Origin: Polynucleobacter sp. MWH-HuK1
GTDB lineage: Bacteria > Pseudomonadota > Gammaproteobacteria > Burkholderiales > Burkholderiaceae
NCBI RefSeq assembly: GCF_018881815.1
Contig: NZ_JACVPP010000001.1
Location: 741,352-805,351 of the forward strand
DNA length: 64,000 nt
Direction: 5' to 3'
Shown: one piece after another, positions 46,756-55,356 of the stretch
How the letters are laid out: each line of letters begins with the position of its first letter
Position numbering within the stretch: position 1 is the first letter of the stretch
The notes under the pieces: generated by a model
What the model was told of the DNA's origin: nothing
The model's input: only the letters and a program-made list of their open reading frames with translations
Databases searched by the model: none
Translations under genes and position numbers: made by a program

Positions 46756-47394
46756 ATGGCACATGTAAACATCTCGCAAACCCGCAGGGGCAGACCCCCC
46801 AAGATTCGTAACGATGCGATCGATACGAGGGAATTGATTTTGCGCACGGGACTTGAAGTCCTCACGGAAAAGGGTTTTTCAGCTGTGGGAATTGATGAGA
46901 TATTAAAAAAAGTTGACGTTCCAAAAGGTTCGTTCTACCACTACTTTGAAAGCAAGGAAGCATTTGGATTGGAGTTAATTAGCCTTTATGGAGAATTTTT
47001 TGCGCGTAAGCTTGAGCGAAATTTTGAAAATAAGGCGCTCTCGCCGCTCGGTCGCATTAAAGCCTTCATACGTGATGCAAAAGAAGGTATGGCTCGTTTT
47101 AATTTCAGTCGTGGATGTTTAATAGGAAATCTTGGTCAAGAGATGGGCTCATTGCCTGAAAGCTTTAGGTCAAAATTAATTGGGACTTTCAACAATTGGC
47201 AGGACCATCTAGCTGGTTGCTTGTTAGAGGCTCAGGCAATTGGTGAGCTGTCTAAAAAGGCTGATGTAAAACAACTTTCAGCTTTTTTCTGGATTGGCTG
47301 GGAGGGGGCCGTGCTGAGGGCGAAGTTGGAGCATAGTGAAATGGCACTTGATACTTTTACCCAATACTTTTTTGAGGTGTTGGCAGCGAGTTAA
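46756..47394 (+). CDS. TetR-family repressor, AcuR-like
   Basis: A 212-aa TetR regulator. The HTH lies in residues about 20-65: RELILRTGLEVLTEKGFSAV, then DEILKKVDVPKGSFYHYFESKEAF. The C-terminal ligand domain includes FNFSRGCLIGNLGQEMGSLPE and FFWIGWEGAVLRAKLE, as in the AcuR group that controls acrylate and DMSP genes. It autoregulates through the operator just upstream and likely controls the Bug gene, the AcuI-like reductase and the CoA-transferase operon, because each has the same inverted repeat. The effector is unknown; acrylate or a related acid is the family precedent. Confidence 0.88.
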   Translation: MAHVNISQTRRGRPPKIRNDAIDTRELILRTGLEVLTEKGFSAVGIDEILKKVDVPKGSFYHYFESKEAFGLELISLYGEFFARKLERNFENKALSPLGRIKAFIRDAKEGMARFNFSRGCLIGNLGQEMGSLPESFRSKLIGTFNNWQDHLAGCLLEAQAIGELSKKADVKQLSAFFWIGWEGAVLRAKLEHSEMALDTFTQYFFEVLAAS

Positions 47395-47410
47395 TATTTT
47401 TTTGTCTTGA

Positions 47411-47429
47411 ACTAGACAGTCGGTCTAAA
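47411..47429. promoter_or_regulatory. TetR/AcuR-type operator 3
   Basis: ACTAGAC-AGTCG-GTCTAAA between the TetR gene and the AcuI-like reductase gene, 18 bp before the reductase start. It shares TAGAC-N5-GTCTA with operators 1 and 2. Confidence 0.75.
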
Positions 47430-47446
47430 TTTAAAAGGAGAATGAA

Positions 47447-48430
47447 TTGTTTAAAGCGCTTGTGGTTGAAAAAGATGACTCAGGTTACAGAACAAGTCTG
47501 CAGTCTATTGATGAAGCTCAGTTACCGGAAGGGGATGTAACTATTCAGGTTTCATGGAGCACATTGAACTATAAAGATGGTTTAGCCATTACTGGAAAAG
47601 GCCCTGTAGTTCGTAAATTCCCTCTAACGCCAGGCATAGATATGGCGGGAACCGTTATTGAAAGCTCTCATTCACGCTGGAAAGAGGGCGACAAGGTTCT
47701 ATTGAATGGATGGGGAGTAGGCGAAAGCCACAGTGGATGCTTGGCACAGAAAGCTCGCGTAAAAGGTGATTGGCTGGTGCCGCTACCAGATAAATTTTCG
47801 GAACGTCAGGCAATGTCAATCGGAACTGCTGGTTATACGGCAATGCTCTGCGTGATGGCGCTAGAGAAGCATGGGATAAAACCAACCGATGGCGAAATTT
47901 TAGTTACTGGCGCAAATGGTGGGGTTGGTAGCATTGCGATTATATTGCTTAAGAAAATGGGATATACAGTCATCGCATCGACAGGTCGATTGGAAGAGGA
48001 GGCTCACCTAAAGTCTCTGGGAGCCGCGGGAATTATTGATCGAAAAGAGCTCTCGGAGCCAGGGAGACCTTTAGGAAAAGAGCGCTGGGCCGGGGTAGTT
48101 GATTCTGTGGGAAGCACTACGCTTGCAAATGCATGCAGCACTACAAAGTATGCTGGTGCCATTGCAGCTTGTGGCCTTGCTGGAGGGGCGGATTTGCCAG
48201 TAACTGTCATGCCATTCATTTTGCGCGGTATCACCCTCTATGGAATTGATAGCGTGATGGCTCCTTTAGAGCGCAGAATCGAAGCTTGGGGACGGCTCGC
48301 CGAATTGCTTGATATTTCAAAATTAGAGTCCAACACAACAGAGGTCGGCTTGGAAGAAGCAATTGCAGTAGGCCCTCAATTGCTAGAAGGCAAGGTGCGC
48401 GGTCGCGTAGTTGTAGATGTGAATCGTTAA
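47447..48430 (+). CDS. acuI: Acrylyl-CoA reductase AcuI/YhdH-like
   Basis: A 327-aa NADPH-dependent MDR-superfamily enzyme that reduces acrylyl-CoA to propionyl-CoA. FKALVVEKDDSGY, STLNYKDGLAITGKGPVV and PGIDMAGTVIES at the N-terminus match the AcuI/YhdH subgroup. The Rossmann nucleotide-binding motif VTGANGGVGSIAIILL is near residue 150, and the catalytic zinc ligands of true alcohol dehydrogenases are absent. The start is TTG at 47447, preceded by AAGGAG at 6 bases; no in-frame ATG is nearby. A TetR/AcuR-type operator lies directly upstream. The pairing with AcuR-like regulator parallels the acrylate-detoxifying unit of Rhodobacter. Confidence 0.88.
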   Translation: MFKALVVEKDDSGYRTSLQSIDEAQLPEGDVTIQVSWSTLNYKDGLAITGKGPVVRKFPLTPGIDMAGTVIESSHSRWKEGDKVLLNGWGVGESHSGCLAQKARVKGDWLVPLPDKFSERQAMSIGTAGYTAMLCVMALEKHGIKPTDGEILVTGANGGVGSIAIILLKKMGYTVIASTGRLEEEAHLKSLGAAGIIDRKELSEPGRPLGKERWAGVVDSVGSTTLANACSTTKYAGAIAACGLAGGADLPVTVMPFILRGITLYGIDSVMAPLERRIEAWGRLAELLDISKLESNTTEVGLEEAIAVGPQLLEGKVRGRVVVDVNR

Positions 48431-48476
48431 TCCTCAAATTTAATTTACTTAATCATCATATTTATAAGGAAATACT

Positions 48477-49055
48477 ATGAGCCAACAATCAACTCCTGCA
48501 GTTAGCCGTTTTCCAGTTCCTGAATTAAAAGATATGCCGGAGGACATTAGAGAGCGCATTATTGCTGTTCAAGAGAAAGCTGGATTTGTTCCAAATGTAT
48601 TTCTTGTGTTGGCATACCGTCCTGATGAATTCCGTGCATTTTTCGCTTATCACGATGCATTAATGGAAAGAAAAGGCAATCTAACTATCGCCGAAAAAGA
48701 AATGATAGTAGTTGCCACTAGTAATGTGAATCAGTGCCAATACTGCGTCATTGCTCATGGCGCAATTCTTCGTATTCGAGGCAAAAACCCTCTTATTGCC
48801 GATCAAGTTGCCACAAATTATCGCAAGGCAGATATCACCCCCCGTCAAAAAGCAATGCTGGACTTTGCGATGAAAGTTTCAGCCACTGCGCATCTCGTTG
48901 GGGATGCGGATTTTGAAGTTTTAAAAGGACACGGGTTTGACGAAGATGATATCTGGGATATCGCGGGCATTTCTTCATTCTTTGGTCTGTCTAATCGAAT
49001 GGCTAATTTCACTTCGATGCGTCCAAATAATGAGTTTTATTCAATGGGGCGATGA
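48477..49055 (+). CDS. Peroxidase-related AhpD-fold (carboxymuconolactone decarboxylase) protein
   Basis: A 192-aa protein of the AhpD-like family. FVPNVFLVLAYRPDEFRAFF (residues about 38-57) and the CxxC-containing segment NVNQCQYCVIAHGAILR (about residues 83-99, redox pair Cys-Gln-Tyr-Cys with the following His) are the usual signatures. It probably reduces peroxides or acts in an antioxidant step. AAGGA lies 6 bases before the ATG. It follows the AcuI-like gene by 46 bp on the same strand and may share its transcript, which would fit with the glutathione reductase and GST as a protective set. Confidence 0.85.
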   Translation: MSQQSTPAVSRFPVPELKDMPEDIRERIIAVQEKAGFVPNVFLVLAYRPDEFRAFFAYHDALMERKGNLTIAEKEMIVVATSNVNQCQYCVIAHGAILRIRGKNPLIADQVATNYRKADITPRQKAMLDFAMKVSATAHLVGDADFEVLKGHGFDEDDIWDIAGISSFFGLSNRMANFTSMRPNNEFYSMGR

Positions 49056-49162
49056 TTAAAATCTAACCATGTCTATGTTGATGGCAATCCTAAGGCTAGC
49101 AGGAAAATGTTGATACACATACTTTGTAGTGCATTTTGAGTTGAGCTCGATTAAGGCTCAGT

Positions 49163-49615
49163 ATGAATGAACCATTTCAAGATAAATATGCCGATGAGTA
49201 TAGTCATTGCTATGGTTGTGGTAAAAATAATCCAGCTGGCCATAAGCTTAAAAGTTATTGGAATGGGGTGGATACGATTGCAAAATTTACCGTTGAACGG
49301 AAATATAGTGGAGGCGTTCCCGATCATGTATATGGCGGAATGATCGCATCTCTTTTTGATTGCCATGGTACCGCATCCGCTGCAGCATTTTCCAATCGAC
49401 TCATAAAGGAAGGGGTGGGTGAAAGTAAGGAGTTAATAAGATTTGTAACTGGATCCTTGGCTGTAAAGTTTTTGCGCCCAACTCCAATAGGTGTTGAACT
49501 CACTATAAATGGTAGTCTCAAAAGTATTGTTGGGCGAAAAATAGAGGTTGTTATGACCTTGTTTGCAAATAGTATTGAGTGCGCAAGCGCTGAAATGTTA
49601 GCAATACAAATATAA
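49163..49615 (+). CDS. PaaI-like hotdog-fold thioesterase
   Basis: A 150-aa protein of the hotdog family. CYGCGKNNPAGHKLKSYW (residues about 15-32) and the substrate region PDHVYGGMIASLFDCHGTASAAAFS (about 53-77) fit acyl-CoA thioesterases of the PaaI/HGG group. Here the motif is YGGM rather than HGGV, so the catalytic mode may differ. It is probably a homotetramer in the cytoplasm that removes CoA from a short or medium acyl chain. It heads a row of acyl-CoA genes (hydratase, dehydrogenase, ligase) but has no strong ribosome-binding site, and the 107-bp gap upstream probably holds its promoter. Confidence 0.78.
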   Translation: MNEPFQDKYADEYSHCYGCGKNNPAGHKLKSYWNGVDTIAKFTVERKYSGGVPDHVYGGMIASLFDCHGTASAAAFSNRLIKEGVGESKELIRFVTGSLAVKFLRPTPIGVELTINGSLKSIVGRKIEVVMTLFANSIECASAEMLAIQI

Positions 49616-49657
49616 ATATAAAAGCCTTGGCTAGTAATCCTTTGGGGAGATGTTTTG

Positions 49658-50449
49658 ATGGGCGAAAAAGAGTATGTTTTTCGACGTGATTGGGATGGAA
49701 TTGCAATTCTCACCATGAATCGACCGGAGTCTCGAAATGCTTTGTCATTGGGGATGATTTCTGCACTTCAATGTCAGTTTGAATTAATTGCGCAAGATAA
49801 ATCAATCAAGGTGGTTATTCTTTCTGGTTCCGGAACTGCATTTTGTGCCGGCCATGATCTAAAGGAAATGAAGTGCCAAAATTTTGATTTAAGTTATTCA
49901 GAAAAGCTGTTTGCTAATTGCACGGTATTGATGCAAAAAATGTTACGACTTCCTCAGCCCGTAATTGCTCAAGTTCATGGTTACGCTACAGCAGCAGGCG
50001 TACAACTTGTTGCTAGCGCTGATTTAGCAGTTGCTACGACCAATTCACAATTTGCAACCCCTGGTGTCAATATTGGTCTATTTTGTTCAACACCAATGGT
50101 TGCGGTTTCCAGAAATATATCTAATAAGCACGCCATGCAGATGTTACTTTTAGGTGATCTGATAGATGCAAATACGGCCTATCGGTTTGGCCTTATTAAT
50201 GAAGTTGTTGAGCCAGACGAATTGGAAGATTACACCTTATCAATGGCAAAAAAAATTGCAGAAAAATCCTACCCCATAATTTCCTTAGGTAAAGAGGCTT
50301 TTTATCGCCAGTCAGAGTTATCAATAGATGATGCCTATTCTTATGCGAGTGATGTTATGAAAAAAAATCTTGAAATGCATGACGCTCGCGAAGGGATTAG
50401 TGCATTTATTGAAAAACGGCCGCCTATATGGAAAAGTAGTAGTAATTAA
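49658..50449 (+). CDS. Enoyl-CoA hydratase/isomerase family protein
   Basis: A 263-aa crotonase-fold protein. The oxyanion-hole segments are SGSGTAFCAGHDLKEMK (about residues 56-72) and VHGYATAAGVQLVASADLAVAT (about residues 107-128). The start at 49658 follows GGGGAGA by about 8 bases. A glutamate at the classic first catalytic position is not visible, and Gly/Ala residues sit there. It could therefore be an isomerase or hydrolase, as with several HGG/ECH-like enzymes. It lies 42 bp after the thioesterase gene and before the acyl-CoA dehydrogenase gene, consistent with a beta-oxidation-like pathway. Confidence 0.85.
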   Translation: MGEKEYVFRRDWDGIAILTMNRPESRNALSLGMISALQCQFELIAQDKSIKVVILSGSGTAFCAGHDLKEMKCQNFDLSYSEKLFANCTVLMQKMLRLPQPVIAQVHGYATAAGVQLVASADLAVATTNSQFATPGVNIGLFCSTPMVAVSRNISNKHAMQMLLLGDLIDANTAYRFGLINEVVEPDELEDYTLSMAKKIAEKSYPIISLGKEAFYRQSELSIDDAYSYASDVMKKNLEMHDAREGISAFIEKRPPIWKSSSN

Positions 50450-50492
50450 AATTAAATTTTAGTTGTTTGAACGGTTAAAGGCTGCTAATGAC

Positions 50493-51659
50493 ATGACGCT
50501 TACTGAAGAATTTGATCAATCTCTTTTGCCTGGCGAGCTGATTCTATTGGAATCTGCAAAGCTGTTCGGTGCGACCAATATTTCACCGAATGCAAAGCAG
50601 TGGGAGTACACGCGAAAATTTCCTATCGATGAGTTGCGTCAAGCAATTCAAAGGGGATTTGGATCTATTGAGTTGCCACAAATTTTTGGGGGCCCAGGAT
50701 TTTCATTTGGCACAAAAATGCGCATTGCCGAAGAATTGAGTAAATTTGACTTAGCATTCACTTTCGCTTTAATACAGCATCACAATGCATTGGTTCGGGT
50801 GGCCGAACTGTCACCCTCAGATCATTCCAGGGAGCTTATCGCCAGCATGCTAACGGGAGATCTTATTGGTTGCACTGCAATGAGTGAGCCGGAGGCTGGT
50901 AGCGATTTTTCTTCATTAAAAACCGTCGCTAAGAAGGTTGCTGGCGGTTGGATTCTTAATGGTAAAAAAGGATGGATTACAAATGCCACAGACGCTAATG
51001 TTTGTCTAACCTATGCTCAAACTGACACGTCTTTGGGCTCAAAAGGTATTGCCTGTTTTGTAGTTCTTGGCGACAAAGAAGGATTTATTCGCCAAGCGGG
51101 ATATGAATTGCATGGCGCTCATGCGGCAGGAGTAGGGGGTTATGGTTTAGTCGATTATTTTGTGCCAGATGCATTAGTGCTATATGCACCAGGACTAGCA
51201 TTCAAAACAGCTTTACAAGGTGTAAATAGGGCTCGAATTCACGTCACCGCCATGAATGCGGGGATGCTTGAATCATCATTATCAATCGCAACTCAATACG
51301 GAGAAAATAGGCGGGCATTTGGAAAATCTATTTTGGAATTTCAAGGATTGGCTTGGTCTTTAGCAAATGTTGCGACAAGTTTAGAGGCAATGAGATCTTT
51401 GGCCTATCGAGGTGCGCGGCAAATTATGCGTGGAGAGGATGCGCTTGACTCAGCGGCGATTGCCAAAAAATTTGGCAATGAGCAAACGCTTAGTGGCGTT
51501 GCTGCGTGTATGCAGGCCATGGGAGCAAATGGATTAAGGGCTGAATATCCATTGGCGCGACATTTAGCCGCAGCGAAACTATTAAGTTATACCGATGGAA
51601 CTGTGGAGATGATGAATGAAAGAATAAGTGGCGCTGTTAAAAAAAGATATGTACTTTAA
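50493..51659 (+). CDS. Acyl-CoA dehydrogenase
   Basis: A 388-aa FAD-dependent acyl-CoA dehydrogenase that introduces a double bond alpha-beta to the thioester. GCTAMSEPEAGSDFSSLKT (about residues 128-146) and WILNGKKGWITNATDANV (about residues 155-172) are FAD/substrate-binding signatures. The C-terminal helix bundle has QYGENRRAFGKSILEFQGL and ADGTVEMMNE-like sequence. The catalytic base, Glu in many families, is in the EMMNERISGAVKK region. The ATG at 50493 is my choice; a TTG at 50463 is in frame but has no ribosome-binding site. It sits between the hydratase and a Bug gene. Confidence 0.88.
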   Translation: MTLTEEFDQSLLPGELILLESAKLFGATNISPNAKQWEYTRKFPIDELRQAIQRGFGSIELPQIFGGPGFSFGTKMRIAEELSKFDLAFTFALIQHHNALVRVAELSPSDHSRELIASMLTGDLIGCTAMSEPEAGSDFSSLKTVAKKVAGGWILNGKKGWITNATDANVCLTYAQTDTSLGSKGIACFVVLGDKEGFIRQAGYELHGAHAAGVGGYGLVDYFVPDALVLYAPGLAFKTALQGVNRARIHVTAMNAGMLESSLSIATQYGENRRAFGKSILEFQGLAWSLANVATSLEAMRSLAYRGARQIMRGEDALDSAAIAKKFGNEQTLSGVAACMQAMGANGLRAEYPLARHLAAAKLLSYTDGTVEMMNERISGAVKKRYVL

Positions 51660-51694
51660 TTTTGCTTAACGATGTGTTGGTGGGAGAGAGAAAA

Positions 51695-52663
51695 ATGACT
51701 TACAAATACTTGCTTATTTTTGTGGTTGCTATTACAAATTTATTTTTGCCTAAATTGGCGCTTGCAAACGATTATCCTAATCGCCCTGTGAAATTAATCA
51801 TTCCGTTCCCTCCAGGGGGTTCAGTGGATTATGTAGCGAGAATAATAGGTCAAAAATTTTCAGAACAAATGGGTCAATCAGTTGTGTTAGAAAATAAGGG
51901 TGGCGCTAGTGGATCAATTGGTGCCGCAGAAGTTGCTAAGGCAAAGCCTGATGGATATACCCTGCTAATGGTGTTTGATTCACAAGCAGTAAATCAGTAT
52001 TTATATAAGCTGCCCTATGACACATTTACATCTTTTGACTATATAACTGAGATGGTGTCTGCTCCGATGTTGTTAGCAACGGCCAAATCAGCCCCATTTA
52101 ATACGACACCAGAACTCATAGCTTATGCAAAATCTCGCCCAAATGGTGTTACGTATGGGTCGTCGGGTACGGGTGGCTCTAATCATTTAAATGCATTAGG
52201 GGTCGCTGATAAAGCCGGAATTAATGCTTTGCATGTGCCCTATAAAGGTGGTGGCCCAATGTTGACTGCGGCAATGGCTGGTGAGGTGGATTATGTAGTT
52301 ACAACAATGCCTGTAATCATGAGTCAAATAAAAGATGGGGGAAAACTAAAGGCGTTGGCAGTAAGTAGTAAGACTAGAGTATCTCAATTTCCAAACTTGC
52401 CGACAATTGGTGAATCGTTACCTGGATATGAGGCGAGCTCTTGGATAGGTTTAGTGGGACCTGCGGGCTTGCCAAAAGATGTGCAAAATAAAGTCTTTAC
52501 TGCCATGAAAAATACTTTAGAGTCCCCTGAGATCAAAAGCCGTTTAACCGCAGATGGATTCCAAGTAATTGCTAGTACTCCAGCAGCATTTTTATCTAAA
52601 GTGCGATCTGAGTCTGAGACGATTGGTAAGCTAATTATCTCAAAGCAAATTAAGGTTGAGTAA
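51695..52663 (+). CDS. Bug/TctC-family periplasmic solute-binding protein
   Basis: A 322-aa binding protein. The signal peptide (YKYLLIFVVAITNLFLPKLALA) is cleaved near residue 24, and NDYPNRPVKLIIPFPPGGSVDYVARII starts the mature lobe. The YGSSGTGGSNHLNAL and VPYKGGGPMLTAAMAG loops form the carboxylate pocket. The ATG at 51695 follows GGAGAGAG by 7 bases. Only 1 bp separates its stop from the ligase start, so uptake and activation of one acid are likely coupled. It differs in sequence from the Bug gene 1.6 kb downstream. Confidence 0.92.
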   Translation: MTYKYLLIFVVAITNLFLPKLALANDYPNRPVKLIIPFPPGGSVDYVARIIGQKFSEQMGQSVVLENKGGASGSIGAAEVAKAKPDGYTLLMVFDSQAVNQYLYKLPYDTFTSFDYITEMVSAPMLLATAKSAPFNTTPELIAYAKSRPNGVTYGSSGTGGSNHLNALGVADKAGINALHVPYKGGGPMLTAAMAGEVDYVVTTMPVIMSQIKDGGKLKALAVSSKTRVSQFPNLPTIGESLPGYEASSWIGLVGPAGLPKDVQNKVFTAMKNTLESPEIKSRLTADGFQVIASTPAAFLSKVRSESETIGKLIISKQIKVE

Positions 52664-52664
52664 T

Positions 52665-54269
52665 ATGGGTTTTCCAGTCCTCCCGGAGTGGATTCAGTCC
52701 ATACCAGATGCATTGCAATTCTTTGCAAAGGAATTGCCAAATAAGCCCGCTATTATTTGGTATGGACATAAAATTACCTATTCGGAGCTTGATCGCCTAA
52801 GTGATCAATGTGCGAAAGTACTAAGAAGTTATGGGGCAAAAAAGGGTGAGCCTATTGCTCTATTCATGCAAAATTGTCCACAATACGTAATAGCTCACTT
52901 GGCAATACAAAAAATTGGAGCAGTTGTTAGTCCTTGTAGCCCACTATTTAAATCTATTGAGTTAGCGTATCAGTTGAATGATTTAGGTGCCCACTTAATA
53001 ATTGCTGCAGATAATTTATATCCACTTGTAAAAGAAGTTTTGCCGCAAACTCAGATTCGACAAGTGTTCCTTGTGCATTATCAGGATTTAATTCCTAGAA
53101 ATCCAACTTATTGGGTGCCAGAGGATGTTAGGTGCGACAGAAATATGCCGCCTGAGGCAGTTGATCTGATGGCCGCCGTTAATTTAGAGTCGGCGGGTGA
53201 GATTGATAAGAATTTAGATCCACAAGCTTTGGCTTTATTGGTTTATACATCAGGGACGACTGGGCGACCCAAGGGGGCAATGCTGACTTTAGCTAATATT
53301 TTCTTTAAGAGTTATGAAACTGCAAAGTTCGGAGAAATGGTTTCAGAAGATATTTTTTTGGCAATACCCCCCCTCTATCATATTTCAGGGATGCTATTTG
53401 GAATAAATATTCCAATACTGCTGGGTAGTACAGTTGTATTGCATTTTCGATTCGATGCCAAATCAACTGCTCAATCAATTCAAGCGCATAAGGTGACTTA
53501 CTGGAAAGGGGTTGCTCCAATGCTAGCCGCAATTATTTGCTTGGATACTGTGGAGCAGTATGACTTTTCATCGCTACGAATGACAACTGCATCTAGCTTT
53601 GGAATACCAATGTCTGAAGACCTATCAAGGAAATGGAAATCTATTACAGGTGGGTGCCCATCAAGTGAATCTGGTTATGGTTTATCCGAGACGCACACCA
53701 TGGATTCGATGATGCCCCCAGGAGATATTCGTTTTGGTACCAACGGAAAAATACTTCCAGGCGTTTCTTGTCGTATTGTGAACCTTCAAGACGGCAAAGA
53801 TATGCCGTTGGATGAAGAAGGTGAGATTGTGTTGAAAAGTCCGGGTAATTTTTTGGGGTACTGGCATGAGGATGATAAGACAGCCGAAACCCTGAAGAAT
53901 GGTTGGGTTTACACGGGTGATATAGGCAAGCTAACTTCTGATGGCTACTTAATTCTTTTGGGAAGAATAAAAGAATTGATCAAGGTATCTGGATATAGCG
54001 TATTTCCTGCTGACGTCGAGTCAATTCTCTTAAAGCATCCAAAAGTTGATCAGGTAGCTGTAGTTGGGATTCCTGATGCGAATAAAGGTGAAGTCATAAA
54101 AGCGGTTTTTGTTCTTAAACCAGAGTTTATTAACCAAATTAGTGTAGATGAAATCACCGCTTGGAGTCGTGAGAATATGTCTTCATACAAAGTTCCCAAA
54201 CTTATTGAGTTCCGTGATTCATTACCAAAGAACAATACAGGGAAAGTAATGCGTAGATTGTTGAAGTAA
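52665..54269 (+). CDS. AMP-dependent acyl-CoA synthetase/ligase
   Basis: A 534-aa ANL-family enzyme that activates a carboxylic acid with ATP and CoA. The P-loop-like motif is LLVYTSGTTGRPKGAML (about residues 186-202). The aryl/fatty-acid region has SSESGYGLSETHTMDS (about residues 334-349). The C-terminal hinge and catalytic Lys are YTGDIGKLTSDGYLILLGRIKELIKVSG and NNTGKVMRR. The substrate cannot be read from sequence; a medium or aromatic acid is possible. Its start follows the Bug stop by one base, and the second Bug gene starts 26 bp later, making a transport-activation unit with the acyl-CoA dehydrogenase. Confidence 0.93.
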   Translation: MGFPVLPEWIQSIPDALQFFAKELPNKPAIIWYGHKITYSELDRLSDQCAKVLRSYGAKKGEPIALFMQNCPQYVIAHLAIQKIGAVVSPCSPLFKSIELAYQLNDLGAHLIIAADNLYPLVKEVLPQTQIRQVFLVHYQDLIPRNPTYWVPEDVRCDRNMPPEAVDLMAAVNLESAGEIDKNLDPQALALLVYTSGTTGRPKGAMLTLANIFFKSYETAKFGEMVSEDIFLAIPPLYHISGMLFGINIPILLGSTVVLHFRFDAKSTAQSIQAHKVTYWKGVAPMLAAIICLDTVEQYDFSSLRMTTASSFGIPMSEDLSRKWKSITGGCPSSESGYGLSETHTMDSMMPPGDIRFGTNGKILPGVSCRIVNLQDGKDMPLDEEGEIVLKSPGNFLGYWHEDDKTAETLKNGWVYTGDIGKLTSDGYLILLGRIKELIKVSGYSVFPADVESILLKHPKVDQVAVVGIPDANKGEVIKAVFVLKPEFINQISVDEITAWSRENMSSYKVPKLIEFRDSLPKNNTGKVMRRLLK

Positions 54270-54295
54270 AGAACATTTTTACTGAGAGGCTTTTT

Positions 54296-55276
54296 ATGGA
54301 TAGCAAAACTATATTCAAAATTTTTATAGTTTCAGTAGTCCTATGGGCAAATAATTTACTTGCGCAAACAAGTGAATACCCAACTAAACCAATAAAGCTT
54401 TTAGTGGGATTCTCTGCTGGTGGCGCTACTGATGTATCTGCCCGCCTATTTGCAAAGCGTATGAGCGAAATACTTGGTCAACCAGTTACAGTCGAAAATA
54501 AACTCGGGGCGGCAGGGACTATTGCCGCAGAACAAGTTGCTAAAAGTCCAGCAGATGGGTATACGCTTTTATATACAAGTAGCTCTATTCATGGTATCAG
54601 CCCAAATGTATATCCAAATTTATCGTGGGATCCAATTAAAGATTTTTCTCCAATTGCATTGGTTGCCAAATATCCTCAAGCATTGTTAATAAGCAATGAA
54701 GTGCCAGCAAATAATTTACGAGAATTAGTGGTGCTGATTAATAAGTCGCCTGGTAAATATTCTTATGGTTCAGCAGGAAATGGGGGAACTCAACATTTGG
54801 CAGGTGCTTTGCTAAATGCTCAAGCAAAGATGGATATGACTCACATACCATATAAAGGTATGTCAGCTGCTTATCCAGATTTAATTTCAGGTCGTATTCA
54901 GGTAATGTTTGATAATGCACCTTCAGCAATTCCTTTTATTACCAGTGGAAAGGTAAAGGGGGTTGCAGTATCCTCGCTTAACCGGGTTAAATCTTTACCA
55001 AATATACCCACCATTGCCGAATCTGGTTACCCAGGCTTTGAAGTTGTTGCATGGACGGGGTTTGTTGCCCCCGCAAATACCCCTGTATCCATAATTAATA
55101 AATTAAATGCTGCAATACTTAAAGCTTCTCAATCGCCGGAGGTAAAAGATTGGTTAGAAGATAATGGAAGTCCAACTAACCTAGTGGGGAATCCTGCTGA
55201 TTTCGGTTTATTTTTAAAGAAGGAATTAGCATTTTGGAAGCAGGCAGTTGAAATTTCCGGGGCTAGGGCAGACTAG
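54296..55276 (+). CDS. Bug/TctC-family periplasmic solute-binding protein
   Basis: A 326-aa binding protein and the last gene of module 3. Its signal peptide (FKIFIVSVVLWANNLLAQ) is cleaved near residue 24. The mature protein opens with YPTKPIKLLVGFSAGGATDVSAR and has the HIPYKGMSAAYPDLISG loop. GAGAGGC lies about 6 bases before the start. It is the fifth Bug gene of the island and the second of this operon. After its stop comes junction B with palindrome copy 5, so its 3' end lies close to a module border. Confidence 0.92.
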   Translation: MDSKTIFKIFIVSVVLWANNLLAQTSEYPTKPIKLLVGFSAGGATDVSARLFAKRMSEILGQPVTVENKLGAAGTIAAEQVAKSPADGYTLLYTSSSIHGISPNVYPNLSWDPIKDFSPIALVAKYPQALLISNEVPANNLRELVVLINKSPGKYSYGSAGNGGTQHLAGALLNAQAKMDMTHIPYKGMSAAYPDLISGRIQVMFDNAPSAIPFITSGKVKGVAVSSLNRVKSLPNIPTIAESGYPGFEVVAWTGFVAPANTPVSIINKLNAAILKASQSPEVKDWLEDNGSPTNLVGNPADFGLFLKKELAFWKQAVEISGARAD

Positions 55277-55335
55277 TGTTGAACCATTTTAATGATCCAT
55301 AAAAGTTTGTGTGTGGGCTGGATTACGAGGTTCTG

Positions 55336-55356
55336 AGCGTTACTTAAAGTAACGCT
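55336..55356. repeat. Island palindrome copy 5
   Basis: AGCGTTACTT-A-AAGTAACGCT, perfect 10-bp arms. It lies 59 bp after the last Bug gene and begins the left arm of junction B. Confidence 0.88.
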
